DNA from: Pelagibacterium nitratireducens
Lineage (GTDB): Bacteria > Pseudomonadota > Alphaproteobacteria > Rhizobiales > Devosiaceae
Direction of reading: 5' to 3'
NCBI RefSeq assembly: GCF_037044555.1
Contig: NZ_CP146275.1
Span: 1,716,501-1,780,500, forward strand
Length of the DNA: 64,000 nucleotides
The notes below the pieces were generated by a model. The model was not told the origin of the DNA. It did not search any database and was given only the letters and a program-made list of their open reading frames with translations. Each line of letters opens with the position of its first letter. Within the stretch, counting starts at the first letter, position 1. Below, piece by piece: positions 52,767-62,698 of the stretch. Position numbers and translations under genes: made by a program.

Positions 52767-53839
52767 AGGGAGAGGGCACCGGTAAATTCAACGGCATCAC
52801 CGCTGCGCTCGACCAGTTCGCCAACGATGCTGGCGGTTTCGCCGTGGCTTTCGAGTTTGGCGACGAGTGCTTCGGCATCCCCGGCACTCACGGCGACCAG
52901 CATGCCGACACCGCAATTGAAGGTGCGCAGCATTTCCCGCTCGGCAATCCCGCCCTGTCTGGAAAGCCAGCCAAAGACTTTCGGCGTCGATACCGCATCG
53001 AGATCGACGCGCGCCGCCAGCGTTTGGGGCAGGACGCGGGGGATGTTTTCCTGAAATCCGCCACCGGTGATATGGGCCAGCGCCTTGATGTTCAGACCCG
53101 AGCGGATTGCATCGAGCAGCGGCCTGACGTAGATTTTCGTGGGCACGAGCAGCGCGGCGCCAAGGCTGGATTCGGGCGCAAAGGGTGCTGGATCGGACCA
53201 GGCAAGGCCGGACATGTCCACGATCTTGCGGACCAGCGAATAGCCGTTCGAGTGCACGCCGGACGAAGCGATGGCGACGAGTTTGTCCCCGGCACCAATA
53301 TCGGTACGGGGCAGGAGGCTGCCGCGTTCCGCGGCGCCCACGGCAAAGCCGGCGAGGTCGTAATCGCCACCGTGATACATGCCAGGCATTTCAGCGGTTT
53401 CCCCACCGATCAGCGCGCATCCCGCCTGACGGCACCCTTCGGCAATGCCTTCGACGATGGCAGTGCCCTGGGCCACGTCAAGCGCGCCGGTGGCGAAGTA
53501 ATCGAGGAAAAACAGCGGTTCGGCACCCTGGACGACGAGGTCGTTGACGCACATGGCGACAAGATCGATGCCGACGGTATCGTGGATGCCGGCATCAATC
53601 GCGATCCGCAGCTTGGTTCCGACGCCATCATTGGCAGCGACCAGTACGGGATCGGTGAACCCGGCCGCCTTGAGATCGAACAGACCGCCGAAACCGCCGA
53701 TTTCCCCATCTGCGCCCGGGCGGCGGGTCGACTTGACTGCCGGCTTGATGGCTTCGACGAGCGCGTTTCCCGCGTCGATATCGACTCCGGCCTGCTTGTA
53801 GGAAAGGCCGTTCGAGGGCAGGTTTGTGTCGTCGGACAT
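52763..53839 (-). CDS. purM: Phosphoribosylformylglycinamidine cyclo-ligase
   Basis: 358 residues. Fifth step of purine synthesis (AIR synthetase). [65 protein letters not shown] and [17 protein letters not shown] 53839 matches the family start ([14 protein letters not shown]); upstream in-frame sequence is not conserved. Divergent from the AI-2E-family gene. Confidence 0.96.
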   Translation of the reverse strand: MSDDTNLPSNGLSYKQAGVDIDAGNALVEAIKPAVKSTRRPGADGEIGGFGGLFDLKAAGFTDPVLVAANDGVGTKLRIAIDAGIHDTVGIDLVAMCVNDLVVQGAEPLFFLDYFATGALDVAQGTAIVEGIAEGCRQAGCALIGGETAEMPGMYHGGDYDLAGFAVGAAERGSLLPRTDIGAGDKLVAIASSGVHSNGYSLVRKIVDMSGLAWSDPAPFAPESSLGAALLVPTKIYVRPLLDAIRSGLNIKALAHITGGGFQENIPRVLPQTLAARVDLDAVSTPKVFGWLSRQGGIAEREMLRTFNCGVGMLVAVSAGDAEALVAKLESHGETASIVGELVERSGDAVEFTGALSL

Positions 53840-53966
53840 TTGAATACGCCATCCCCAGTGATGCGCCCTTGTGAGGGGCGGCATCAGATTAACGTTGATC
53901 GGCCCGGTCGGGCTCTATATTTCGGAAGGCTGATACCGGCTCGCAACGCTACACGCAAGGACTGCC

Positions 53967-55082
53967 ATGTCACTGAGGAACCAGATCACCTTCTGGATCG
54001 CACTGTTAGTCGTTCTGGGGGTCCTGTTGTGGGTCTTCCGCGGCATTCTGCTGCCATTCGTTCTCGGCATCACGCTGGCCTATCTGCTCAACCCGTTCGT
54101 CGACTGGCTTCAGAGCCGCAAGTTCCATCGCGGGTTTGCAACGCTGATTGTGATGCTGCTGGCCATGCTGGCGCTGCTGGCTGTCTTCCTGCTTATTGTT
54201 CCGCTCCTGCTTCAGCAGGCTTTCGGGCTGGCGCGCAACATTCCCACCTATGTCCAGCAGTTGCAGGTGTTCATCGAGAACATGATCCCGCGGCTCGAGC
54301 AATGGCTCGGTCCCGAACGGATGCAGGAACTCGAGCGCGGCATCGAACAGATGTTTGCCGATGGCATCGGCATGCTCACCGGCTTTACCGGGCAGGTGAT
54401 GCAGCAATCGATGAGCATCATAAATACGATCGGCATCATCGTCGTAACCCCGGTCGTGGCTTTCTATCTCCTTCTCGATTGGGACCGGATGGTGGCCAGC
54501 GTGGATAGCCTGTTTCCACCGGCGCACCGCGCCGAGATGCACGCGCTGTTTAAGGACATGGACATAGCCCTTGCCGGTTTTGTTCGCGGGCAGGGCGCCG
54601 TGGTGGGGATATTGGCAATATTTTATGCCGTGTCGCTGTCGCTGGCGGGGCTGAGCTTTGGTCTCGCCATCGGATTGATGGCCGGGCTTTTCAGCTTCAT
54701 CCCCTATGTCGGCGCATTGATCGGGTTTGTGCTTTCGATGGGCATTGCCCTCGTGCAGTTCTGGCCCGAATGGCCCATGATGGCTGTGATCCTGGCGATT
54801 TTTCTCGTCGGCCAGTTTCTCGAAGGCAATATTTTGTACCCCAAACTCGTGGGATCGAGCATTGGTGTTCATCCCGTTTGGCTGATGTTCTCGCTTTTTG
54901 CCTTTGCCGTCCTCTTCGGGGCGCTGGGGGTCTTGATTGCCGTGCCACTGGCGGCCATCTGTGGTGTGCTCGTCCGTTGGGCTGTTCGCAAATACAAGCA
55001 AAGCCCCATCTACGATTCACCGACTGCAATGATTGCTCCGCAGAAGGCTGGCGCCGATGCAAGCCCAAAAGAAATCTCCTAG
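53967..55082 (+). CDS. AI-2E family (PerM/YhhT-like) permease
   Basis: 371 residues, about eight membrane helices with the large amphipathic periplasmic segment after helix 3 typical of the family; FVRGQGAVVGILAIFYAVSL, FSFIPYVGALIGFVLSM and PKLVGSSIGVHPVWLMF are family landmarks. Members export small molecules or run Na+/H+ exchange. AAGGACTGCC precedes ATG 53967. The 3' end overlaps hdaA by 26 bp, the usual alphaproteobacterial arrangement. Confidence 0.92.
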   Translation: MSLRNQITFWIALLVVLGVLLWVFRGILLPFVLGITLAYLLNPFVDWLQSRKFHRGFATLIVMLLAMLALLAVFLLIVPLLLQQAFGLARNIPTYVQQLQVFIENMIPRLEQWLGPERMQELERGIEQMFADGIGMLTGFTGQVMQQSMSIINTIGIIVVTPVVAFYLLLDWDRMVASVDSLFPPAHRAEMHALFKDMDIALAGFVRGQGAVVGILAIFYAVSLSLAGLSFGLAIGLMAGLFSFIPYVGALIGFVLSMGIALVQFWPEWPMMAVILAIFLVGQFLEGNILYPKLVGSSIGVHPVWLMFSLFAFAVLFGALGVLIAVPLAAICGVLVRWAVRKYKQSPIYDSPTAMIAPQKAGADASPKEIS

Positions 55083-55764
55083 CACCTTGTCCCCGCTGAC
55101 AAAGGAACAGCTTATTCTCGATCTCGGGCACGATGTTGCCCAGACCGAGGATGATTTCATGGTGTGTGCCGGCAACGAGATGGCTTTCGGACATGTGATG
55201 GCGTTCCCCGACTGGGCCGCTCCCATGACGCTGGTGGTCGGAGCCGCCAAATCGGGCAAGTCGCATCTGGCACGGATATGGGCGAGGCGGGCCGGTGCAG
55301 CCATCATGCGGCCCGATATTGCCGAAACATTCGCCACAGAGGGCGGACGGCAACCGGTTCTGGTGGAAGATGCGGATCGGAACGGATATGAGGAAGCGGA
55401 GCTTTTTCATTTGCTCAACCAATCCATGCGCGACGAGCGGCCTCTATTGATGACGGCCAGGACTCAGGTAAACGAATGGCCCTACAAGACCAATGACGTC
55501 AAATCGCGTGTCCGGCTGGCCGCGCACTTTTCGCTCACGGCGCCCGATGACATCTTGTTGTCGCAGATGTTCGTGAAGTTGTTCGCCGACAGGCAGTTGT
55601 CGGTCGATCCGAAAGTAATCTCCTATCTGGTGGGCCGCATGGAGCGCTCGTCGGAGGAAGTGGTCGCTCTGGTCGAGCTTCTCGACAGGCTGTCACTGTC
55701 ACGGGGGCGGGCAATCACGCGGGCCATTGCGGCCGAAGCGCTGGTAATCCGCTCGGAACGCTAG
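55057..55764 (+). CDS. hdaA: DnaA-related regulatory inactivator HdaA
   Basis: 235 residues. AAA+ protein that, with the sliding clamp, promotes hydrolysis of DnaA-ATP and prevents re-initiation. Walker A VVGAAKSGKSHLARIW; short Walker B in VLVEDADR; sensor-type VKSRVRLAAHFSLTAPDD. The DnaA DNA-binding domain is absent, separating it from DnaA. ATG 55057 is favoured over 55033. Confidence 0.9.
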   Translation: MQAQKKSPSTLSPLTKEQLILDLGHDVAQTEDDFMVCAGNEMAFGHVMAFPDWAAPMTLVVGAAKSGKSHLARIWARRAGAAIMRPDIAETFATEGGRQPVLVEDADRNGYEEAELFHLLNQSMRDERPLLMTARTQVNEWPYKTNDVKSRVRLAAHFSLTAPDDILLSQMFVKLFADRQLSVDPKVISYLVGRMERSSEEVVALVELLDRLSLSRGRAITRAIAAEALVIRSER

Positions 55765-55784
55765 GCGACCGGGAAAGGTGAAAA

Positions 55785-57965
55785 ATGGACGATATGGCCC
55801 ATGACCAGCATTTGAGCGACGAGGCAGCGCCCGATATCGAGGCATTGCGGTCGAGCCCTGCGCGGTTTGTAAACCGCGAGGTGAGCTGGCTGCAGTTCAA
55901 CATGCGGGTGCTCGAAGAAGCGGCCAATCCCAATCACCCACTGCTGGAAAGGCTGCGGTTCGTCTCGATTTCGGCCAACAATCTCGACGAGTTCTTCATG
56001 GTGCGCGTCGCCGGTCTGAAAGGGCAATTGCGGGCGGGTCTGCCGCGCGAAAGCGCCGATGGCATGACGCCGAGCGAGCAGATCGAGGAGATCACGACGC
56101 TTGCCCAGCATCTGCACCTCGAACAGCAGGATCAGTGGCAGTCTATTCGCGACGAGTTGTTCGAGCAGAACATCATTCTGCATGAAGCCGCGGATCTCAC
56201 GCCGGAGCAGGTTGAATTCCTGCAAAAGATTTTCCGGGAAGAGATTTTTCCGGTGTTGACGCCGATTGCCATCGATCCGGCTCACCCCTTCCCGTTCATT
56301 CCCAATCTCGGGTTCTCTCTGGCCTTCCAACTCGACCGAGCGACTGACAATTCGCGCCTGACCGCACTGGTGCGCATACCGTCCAACCTCGACCGTTTCA
56401 TAAAGCTGCCCACCAAGGCGATTTCGGATCGGCGCGTCGAGATGGTGACTGTCGAGACGATGGTCCAGATCTTCTTCCACAAGATATTTCCCGGCTACAA
56501 CATCGTCGGGCACGGGTCGTTCCGGATCGTTCGTGACAGCGAAATCGAAATCGACGATGAGGCAGCCGATCTGGTCGTCGAGTTCGAATCGGCACTGCGT
56601 CAGCGTCGTCGCGGCCAGGTGATAAGGCTGGAAATCGAGCGGTCCATGCCGCGTTCGCTCAAGCGGCTTATCGCTGAAGAACTGGGCATTACGGCCGAGG
56701 ATACGTTCGAGGTCGATGGCTTTATGGCGCTCGCCGACGCGGGCAAGATTTGCGATCTGGATCGGCCAGAGCTGAAGTTTCCGCGCTACCACGCCCGCTT
56801 TCCCGAGCGCATCCGTGACCATCACGGTGATTGTTTTGCCGCGATCCAGGAAAAGGACATTGTTGTCCACCACCCTTACGAGAGTTTCGATGTCGTTGCG
56901 CAGTTTGTCGCCCAGGCGGCACGCGATCCCGACGTTGTGGCGATCAAGCAGACGCTTTACCGCACGTCCAAGGACTCGCCGATCGTCAAGGCCCTGATAG
57001 CGGCGGCCGAAATGGGTAAATCGGTCACCGCGCTGGTCGAACTCAAGGCACGGTTCGACGAGGAAGCCAACATCCGCTGGGCGCGTGATCTTGAACGGGC
57101 CGGCGTGCAGGTGGTCTTCGGGTTCATAGAGCTCAAGACCCACGCCAAGCTCAGCCAGGTCGTGCGGCGCGAGAAGGGCAAGCTGGTTTCCTATTGCCAC
57201 GTCGGGACGGGCAACTACCACCCGGTAACGGCCAAAATTTATACCGATCTGTCCTACTTTACCGCCGATCCGATCATCACGCGTGACGTTGCACGGGTGT
57301 TCAACTTCATCACCGGCTATGCACGCCCCAGTGAACTCGAAGCCATCGCCATTTCGCCGTTCGCGTTGCGGGCGACTTTGATGGAACATATCGCAACCGA
57401 GATCGAATTGGCGCGCCGGGGCGAGCCCGCTGCCATCTGGTTCAAATGCAACGCACTGGTCGATCCCGAGCTCATTGATGCCCTTTACGAGGCCAGTCAG
57501 GCCGGCGTGAAGGTCGAGCTGGTGGTGCGCGGGATATGTTGTTTGCGGCCTGGTATTCCGGGCTTTTCTGACAATATCCGCGTCAAGTCCATCGTCGGGC
57601 GGTTCCTTGAGCATTCCCGAATTTATTGCTTTGGCAATGGTGGCGAGATGCCATCGCGCGACGCGGCGGTCTATATTTCTTCGGCAGATCTGATGCCGCG
57701 CAATCTGGACTGGCGTGTCGAAACGCTGGTGCCTATTAAGAACCGGACCGTGCACAGGCAGATTCTCGACCGCATCATGGTGGCCAACCTTCGCGACAAC
57801 CAGCAAAGCTGGGAGGTCCTGCCGGATGGTACTGCCCAGCGCATTGTGCCTGGCGATGGAGAAGAGGCATTCAACGCGCACGACTATTTCATGACCAATC
57901 CATCCCTGTCGGGACGCGGGAGCGCGTTGCACGGGGATAGCGACGACGAGGACAGTGATCTTTGA
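55785..57965 (+). CDS. ppk: Polyphosphate kinase 1
   Basis: 726 residues. Builds polyphosphate from [22 protein letters not shown] at the N domain; the autophosphorylated His lies in [40 protein letters not shown] and [20 protein letters not shown] in the C domains. GGGAAAGGTGAAAA precedes ATG 55785. It overlaps ppx by 4 bp: a coupled synthesis/degradation operon. Confidence 0.96.
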   Translation: MDDMAHDQHLSDEAAPDIEALRSSPARFVNREVSWLQFNMRVLEEAANPNHPLLERLRFVSISANNLDEFFMVRVAGLKGQLRAGLPRESADGMTPSEQIEEITTLAQHLHLEQQDQWQSIRDELFEQNIILHEAADLTPEQVEFLQKIFREEIFPVLTPIAIDPAHPFPFIPNLGFSLAFQLDRATDNSRLTALVRIPSNLDRFIKLPTKAISDRRVEMVTVETMVQIFFHKIFPGYNIVGHGSFRIVRDSEIEIDDEAADLVVEFESALRQRRRGQVIRLEIERSMPRSLKRLIAEELGITAEDTFEVDGFMALADAGKICDLDRPELKFPRYHARFPERIRDHHGDCFAAIQEKDIVVHHPYESFDVVAQFVAQAARDPDVVAIKQTLYRTSKDSPIVKALIAAAEMGKSVTALVELKARFDEEANIRWARDLERAGVQVVFGFIELKTHAKLSQVVRREKGKLVSYCHVGTGNYHPVTAKIYTDLSYFTADPIITRDVARVFNFITGYARPSELEAIAISPFALRATLMEHIATEIELARRGEPAAIWFKCNALVDPELIDALYEASQAGVKVELVVRGICCLRPGIPGFSDNIRVKSIVGRFLEHSRIYCFGNGGEMPSRDAAVYISSADLMPRNLDWRVETLVPIKNRTVHRQILDRIMVANLRDNQQSWEVLPDGTAQRIVPGDGEEAFNAHDYFMTNPSLSGRGSALHGDSDDEDSDL

Positions 57966-59503
57966 TTCGATTCTGGAGCCTTGAATCCGACCCGGCCGGG
58001 CAGGGCCGCCTTTCAGGGGCCAAGCCCGTTGCGGTGCTCGACATCGGCTCGAACTCGGTGCGTCTTGTTGTTTACGAGCGCCTCGCGCGCGCTTTGACGG
58101 TTCTCTACAATGAGAAGTCCTCGTCCACGCTCGGGCGCGGGGTGGCCGCCACTGGGCGGCTGGCCGAGACCTCGATGGCCAGCGCCCTGAAGGCCATAAG
58201 GCGGTTTGCGCTGGTCTGCCGTTTGACTGAAGTCGGCGACATTTACGCCATCGCGACATCGGCCACCCGGGAGGCTGAAAACGGGCCGGAATTTGCACGG
58301 GCCGTCGAGGATATCATAGGTGTGCCGGTGCGGGTGCTCAGCGGCTCTGAAGAAGCCCACTATGCGGCCCTTGGGCTTGTCTCGGGTATGCCCGAGTTCG
58401 TGGGAGTGGTGGGTGATCTGGGCGGTGGTAGCCTGGAACTGGCCATGGTGGATGGCGGGCAAGATACCGGTGGGGAGACCCACGAATTGGGCGTCATCAG
58501 GCTTCAGGACGACACCCAGATGACAGCGACCAAGGCGTCGGGGATCATCCGGGAGCGCCTCAAGTCGTCCAAGCTGCTCGAACCGGGACGATACAAATCT
58601 TTTGCGGCCATCGGTGGTACGTGGCGTGCGTTGGCCAAATTGCATCAGGCCCGGTGCAACTATCCTTTGCATATGGTGCAGGATTACGTGGTCAGTACGG
58701 CGGACATCCTGCCCTTGTGCGAAGCACTGATTGAGGGCAATGGCGACAAGAAACTGGTCAAGGGCATCGAAACGGTATCGGGGTCGCGAAAGGATCTTCT
58801 GCCCTACGGTGCGGCCGTTCTGGCGGAAGTGTTGCGGGCCGGAGACTTCGATGAAGTCGTCTTTTCGGCACAGGGCGTACGTGAGGGCTATCTTTACGAC
58901 AGGCTCCCAGACTCTGAAAAGGAAATCGATCCACTGCTGCAGGCTGCAGCGGAAATTTCCATGCTGCGTTCGCGGGCGCCTGAATTTTCGGGCGATCTTA
59001 TCGATGGCAGCGGGGCATTGTTCAATCTGATCGGAGCTCAGGAAAGCACCGATGAGGAAAGATTGCGCAAGGCTGCGTGCTATATTTCCGATATCGGTTG
59101 GCGGGCACATCCGGACTATCGGGGCGAACAAAGCATCCAGATGGTGGCCTTTTCCGACATTGTCGGGATCAGTCACGCCGGTCGGGCTTTTCTCGCTCAA
59201 ACCCTGGCGTTCCGCTACATGGGCTTTAAGCAAAAAAGCACCAATGCCAAGCTGCTTGAACTTTCTGGCAAGGATTTGGGGCCAAGGGCGCGATTGATCG
59301 CTGCCTATTTTCGGGTCGCTTATCCGCTGGCGGCAGCCATGCCGGGAATTCTGCCGCGCACCCGGTTCTCGGTGGATGGCAAAACACTCGAATTGCACCT
59401 GCCTGCCGACCTGGCGTTTCTGGACGGCGACAGGATGCGCGGGCGCCAACGCCAACTGGCCACTGAGGCAGGGTTCAAGGATGGCACAATAAGGGTCGAT
59501 TGA
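57962..59503 (+). CDS. ppx: Exopolyphosphatase (Ppx/GppA)
   Basis: 513 residues. Releases phosphate from polyphosphate; some members hydrolyse pppGpp. ASKHA-fold motifs [34 protein letters not shown] and [16 protein letters not shown], with a C-terminal HD-like region. The start is TTG 57962 overlapping the ppk stop. Confidence 0.95.
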   Translation: MIRFWSLESDPAGQGRLSGAKPVAVLDIGSNSVRLVVYERLARALTVLYNEKSSSTLGRGVAATGRLAETSMASALKAIRRFALVCRLTEVGDIYAIATSATREAENGPEFARAVEDIIGVPVRVLSGSEEAHYAALGLVSGMPEFVGVVGDLGGGSLELAMVDGGQDTGGETHELGVIRLQDDTQMTATKASGIIRERLKSSKLLEPGRYKSFAAIGGTWRALAKLHQARCNYPLHMVQDYVVSTADILPLCEALIEGNGDKKLVKGIETVSGSRKDLLPYGAAVLAEVLRAGDFDEVVFSAQGVREGYLYDRLPDSEKEIDPLLQAAAEISMLRSRAPEFSGDLIDGSGALFNLIGAQESTDEERLRKAACYISDIGWRAHPDYRGEQSIQMVAFSDIVGISHAGRAFLAQTLAFRYMGFKQKSTNAKLLELSGKDLGPRARLIAAYFRVAYPLAAAMPGILPRTRFSVDGKTLELHLPADLAFLDGDRMRGRQRQLATEAGFKDGTIRVD

Positions 59504-59506
59504 CCC

Positions 59507-60667
59507 TTATTCGGCAAGGTCGACGGACACTTCGACCACACCTTTGCGCGTCGCGGCCAGAGCCATGCGACCGTGCTTGATCGCCAGGGCCTTTTCGCCA
59601 AACAGCTTGCGGCGCCAGCCTTTGAGGGCAGGCACGTCGGCGTTGTCGTCAAGCACAATGGCATCGATGTCATCGGAACTGGCGATGATGCGGGTTGCAA
59701 CGCCGTTGGTGTCGGCAACGGCCTTGAGCCAAACTCGAAGCAGGTCGCCGACTGCGCCTTTGGGTGAAGGTCCGCGGGGGCGTTCGGCGATCTTGGGCAG
59801 GCTCGATTTGTCCGCCGCTTCCACCGATTTGATGATGGCGATCAACTCTCCAGCAGCCGACGACCGGCCATAGCCACGCGGTACGGCGCGAAGCTTTTCA
59901 AAGGCATCGGGTGTGGTGGGGCGCTGGATCGCCAACTCGGCGATGGCGTCGTCCTTGAGGATCCGGCCACGTGGCTGGTCGTTTTCCTGAGCGCGGCGTT
60001 CGCGCCAGGCGGCAATGGCTTGAAGGGCGGCCAGGTCGCGGGGCTTGTTGACCCTGGCCTTAACCCGCTTCCAGGCGACTTCGGGCTGGATAACGTAGGT
60101 ATCGACGCTTTCCAGTACGGCCATTTCGTCGGCGACCCAGGCGCCCCGGCGCGTTTTTTCGATTTCAGTGCGCAGTTGCGCATAGATGTCGCGCAGATGG
60201 GTGACATCGGCCAGAGCGTAGCTGAGCTGCTTTTCGGTCAGTGGGCGGTGCGACCAGTCCGTAAAGCGTGAACTCTTGTCGATCTGCTCGCCGACCACGG
60301 AGCGCACCAGATTGTCATAGGAGACCGAATCGCCATGGCCGCACACGCTGGCGGCAACCTGCGTATCGAAGATGGGGTGGGGAACGACGCCGAACAGCTT
60401 TACGAAGATTTCGATATCCTGCCTTGCGGCATGGAATACTTTTGTCACATGCCGGTCCGCAAGAAGTTCTGCGAACGGCGCCAGATCGATGTCATCGGCG
60501 AGGGGGTCGATGATGACCGCCCGGTCGGTGGTGGCAGCCTGAATGAGGCAAAGCTTCGGCCAGTATGTCGTTTCGCGCAAGAATTCGGTATCGACGGTCA
60601 CGAAATCATAGGTCGCAGCGTCCTTGCAGAACGCTTCCAGCGCCCGCGTCGAAGTGATGACCTGCAT
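59507..60667 (-). CDS. rnd: Ribonuclease D
   Basis: 386 residues. 3'-5' exonuclease trimming tRNA and other stable RNA. DEDD motifs: FVTVDTEFLRETTYWPKLCL, FHAARQDIEIF, SYALADVTHLRDIY; HRDC domain at about 210-290. I chose ATG 60667, matching the family start (MQVITSTRALEAFCKDA), over the far upstream open frame. It converges on ppx with a 3-bp gap and is divergent from aspS. Confidence 0.94.
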   Translation of the reverse strand: MQVITSTRALEAFCKDAATYDFVTVDTEFLRETTYWPKLCLIQAATTDRAVIIDPLADDIDLAPFAELLADRHVTKVFHAARQDIEIFVKLFGVVPHPIFDTQVAASVCGHGDSVSYDNLVRSVVGEQIDKSSRFTDWSHRPLTEKQLSYALADVTHLRDIYAQLRTEIEKTRRGAWVADEMAVLESVDTYVIQPEVAWKRVKARVNKPRDLAALQAIAAWRERRAQENDQPRGRILKDDAIAELAIQRPTTPDAFEKLRAVPRGYGRSSAAGELIAIIKSVEAADKSSLPKIAERPRGPSPKGAVGDLLRVWLKAVADTNGVATRIIASSDDIDAIVLDDNADVPALKGWRRKLFGEKALAIKHGRMALAATRKGVVEVSVDLAE

Positions 60668-60820
60668 TGAGTCGGTATCCAGTTCAAAAATAATGGGATG
60701 TCTGTTATCAGCATTGTTGTCCCACCGCAAAGTGCCATGGCGCATCATGCTTGACATTGGGCCCGTCACATGCGCTTTTCCGGCACAAATTCCCACTCCG
60801 TTCTCGAAAGACTTGTTGTG

Positions 60821-62605
60821 ATGCATCGCTATCGTTCGCACACCTGTGCCCAACTCAAAAAGGCAGATGTTGGCTCGACCGCTCGGCTGTCAGGATGGGT
60901 GCATCGCATTCGAGATCATGGCGGGCTGCTGTTTCTGGACCTGCGCGACCATTATGGATTGACCCAGTGTGTGATCGATCCGGACTCGCCCGCTTTCAAG
61001 CTGGCCGAAACCGTTCGGGCCGAATGGGTCATTCGCGTGGACGGCGAGGTCAAGGCGCGTACGCCGGAAACCACAAACAAGAATCTGCCGACCGGCGAGA
61101 TCGAGGTTTTCATCCGCGACATTGAAGTGCTGGGCAAATCCGCAGAGCTGCCCTTGCCGGTGTTCGGGGAGCCCGACTATCCCGAAGACACCCGCTTGCG
61201 TTATCGCTTTATCGATTTGCGCCGCGAGACCTTGCACGCCAACATCGTCAAGCGTTCCCAAATTATCGCCGACATGCGCCGTCGCATGAACGAGATCGGC
61301 TTTGGGGAATACTCAACGCCGATCCTGACCGCCTCGTCGCCCGAAGGTGCCCGTGATTTTCTCGTGCCGAGCCGTATCCACCCGGGCAAGTTCTTCGCTC
61401 TGCCGCAGGCGCCGCAGCAGTACAAGCAATTGCTTATGGTGGCCGGGTTCGATCGGTATTTCCAGATTGCCCCGTGCTTCCGCGACGAGGACCCGCGCGC
61501 CGATCGGCTGCCGGGTGAGTTCTATCAGCTCGATGTTGAAATGAGCTTTGTGACCCAGGAAGAAGTTTGGGACACAATGGAGCCGGTCATTCGCGGCGTG
61601 TTCGAGGAATTTACCGAAGGCAAGAAAGTTACCGGGGAATTTCCGCGTATTCCCTATGATGTGGCAATCCGCAAGTACGGTTCGGACAAGCCCGACCTGC
61701 GCAACCCGATCGAGATGGACGATGTTACCGAGCATTTCCGCGATTCAGGTTTCAAGGTTTTCGCCAATCAGATAGCGGGCGATCCCAAGGTCGAGGTTTG
61801 GGCCATTCCGGCCCCGACAGGTGGATCGCGTGCGTTCTGCGACCGCATGAACGCCTGGGCGCAAGGTGAGGGCCAGCCGGGCCTGGGCTATATCTTCTTT
61901 AAGGATGGGGCCGGTTCGGGGCCGATCGCCAAGAACATCGGTGAGGAGCGCACGGATGCCATTCGTGCTCAACTCGGCCTCAAGGATGGCGATGCCGTGT
62001 TCTTCGTCTGCGGCGTCCCTTCCAAGTTCCATAGCTTTGCCGGTGCTGCCCGCACCAAGGTTGGTACCGATCTCGAACTTCTCGATCTCGATAGCTATGC
62101 GTTGTGCTGGATCGTCGATTTCCCGTTCTATGAGTGGGACGAAGAAGAAAAGAAGTTCGAGTTCGCGCACAACCCCTTTTCGATGCCCCAGGGCGGTCGC
62201 GAGGCGCTGGATGGCGAGGATCCGCTGTCGATCAAGGCCTATCAGTACGACGCCGTCTGCAACGGCTTTGAAATCGCCTCGGGTTCGATCCGTAATCAGG
62301 AGCCTGAAACCATGGTCGCCGCCTTCGAGAAGGTGGGGCTGTCGCGCCAGGACGTCGAGGATCGGTTTGGAGGACTGTACCGTGCGTTCCAGTATGGTGC
62401 CCCGCCGCATGGCGGCATGGCTGCGGGCATCGACCGTATCGTCATGCTGTTGTGCGGTGTTCAAAACCTGCGTGAGATCACTCTGTTCCCGATGAACCAG
62501 CAGGCGGAAGACCTGCTTATGGGCGCACCGAGCGAGGCATCGCCCAGACAGTTGCGTGAGCTTCATTTGCGGCTCAACTTGCCGGCGGACAAGAAGAACG
62601 CCTGA
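60821..62605 (+). CDS. aspS: Aspartyl-tRNA synthetase (bacterial type)
   Basis: 594 residues. N-terminal OB anticodon-binding domain ([20 protein letters not shown]), class II motifs [19 protein letters not shown] and [20 protein letters not shown], with the bacterial GAD insertion between. With GatCAB encoded nearby, it is likely the non-discriminating form that also makes Asp-tRNA(Asn). ATG 60821 is where homology starts. Followed by a strong terminator. Confidence 0.96.
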   Translation: MHRYRSHTCAQLKKADVGSTARLSGWVHRIRDHGGLLFLDLRDHYGLTQCVIDPDSPAFKLAETVRAEWVIRVDGEVKARTPETTNKNLPTGEIEVFIRDIEVLGKSAELPLPVFGEPDYPEDTRLRYRFIDLRRETLHANIVKRSQIIADMRRRMNEIGFGEYSTPILTASSPEGARDFLVPSRIHPGKFFALPQAPQQYKQLLMVAGFDRYFQIAPCFRDEDPRADRLPGEFYQLDVEMSFVTQEEVWDTMEPVIRGVFEEFTEGKKVTGEFPRIPYDVAIRKYGSDKPDLRNPIEMDDVTEHFRDSGFKVFANQIAGDPKVEVWAIPAPTGGSRAFCDRMNAWAQGEGQPGLGYIFFKDGAGSGPIAKNIGEERTDAIRAQLGLKDGDAVFFVCGVPSKFHSFAGAARTKVGTDLELLDLDSYALCWIVDFPFYEWDEEEKKFEFAHNPFSMPQGGREALDGEDPLSIKAYQYDAVCNGFEIASGSIRNQEPETMVAAFEKVGLSRQDVEDRFGGLYRAFQYGAPPHGGMAAGIDRIVMLLCGVQNLREITLFPMNQQAEDLLMGAPSEASPRQLRELHLRLNLPADKKNA

Positions 62606-62649
62606 TGTATGCGGCGTAATGCGCCCGATTTAATGCGTAGTTAAAGTGT

Positions 62650-62698
62650 TGCCCGGTAGGGTCGAATTTGAGGGTTCGATACTTCCGGGCATTTTTTT
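62650..62698 (+). terminator. Strong Rho-independent terminator of aspS
   Basis: TGCCCGG (62650-62656) pairs with CCGGGCA (62685-62691); inside, GTCGAA pairs with TTCGAT, giving a long stem, followed by seven T. It lies 44 bp after the aspS stop. Confidence 0.85.
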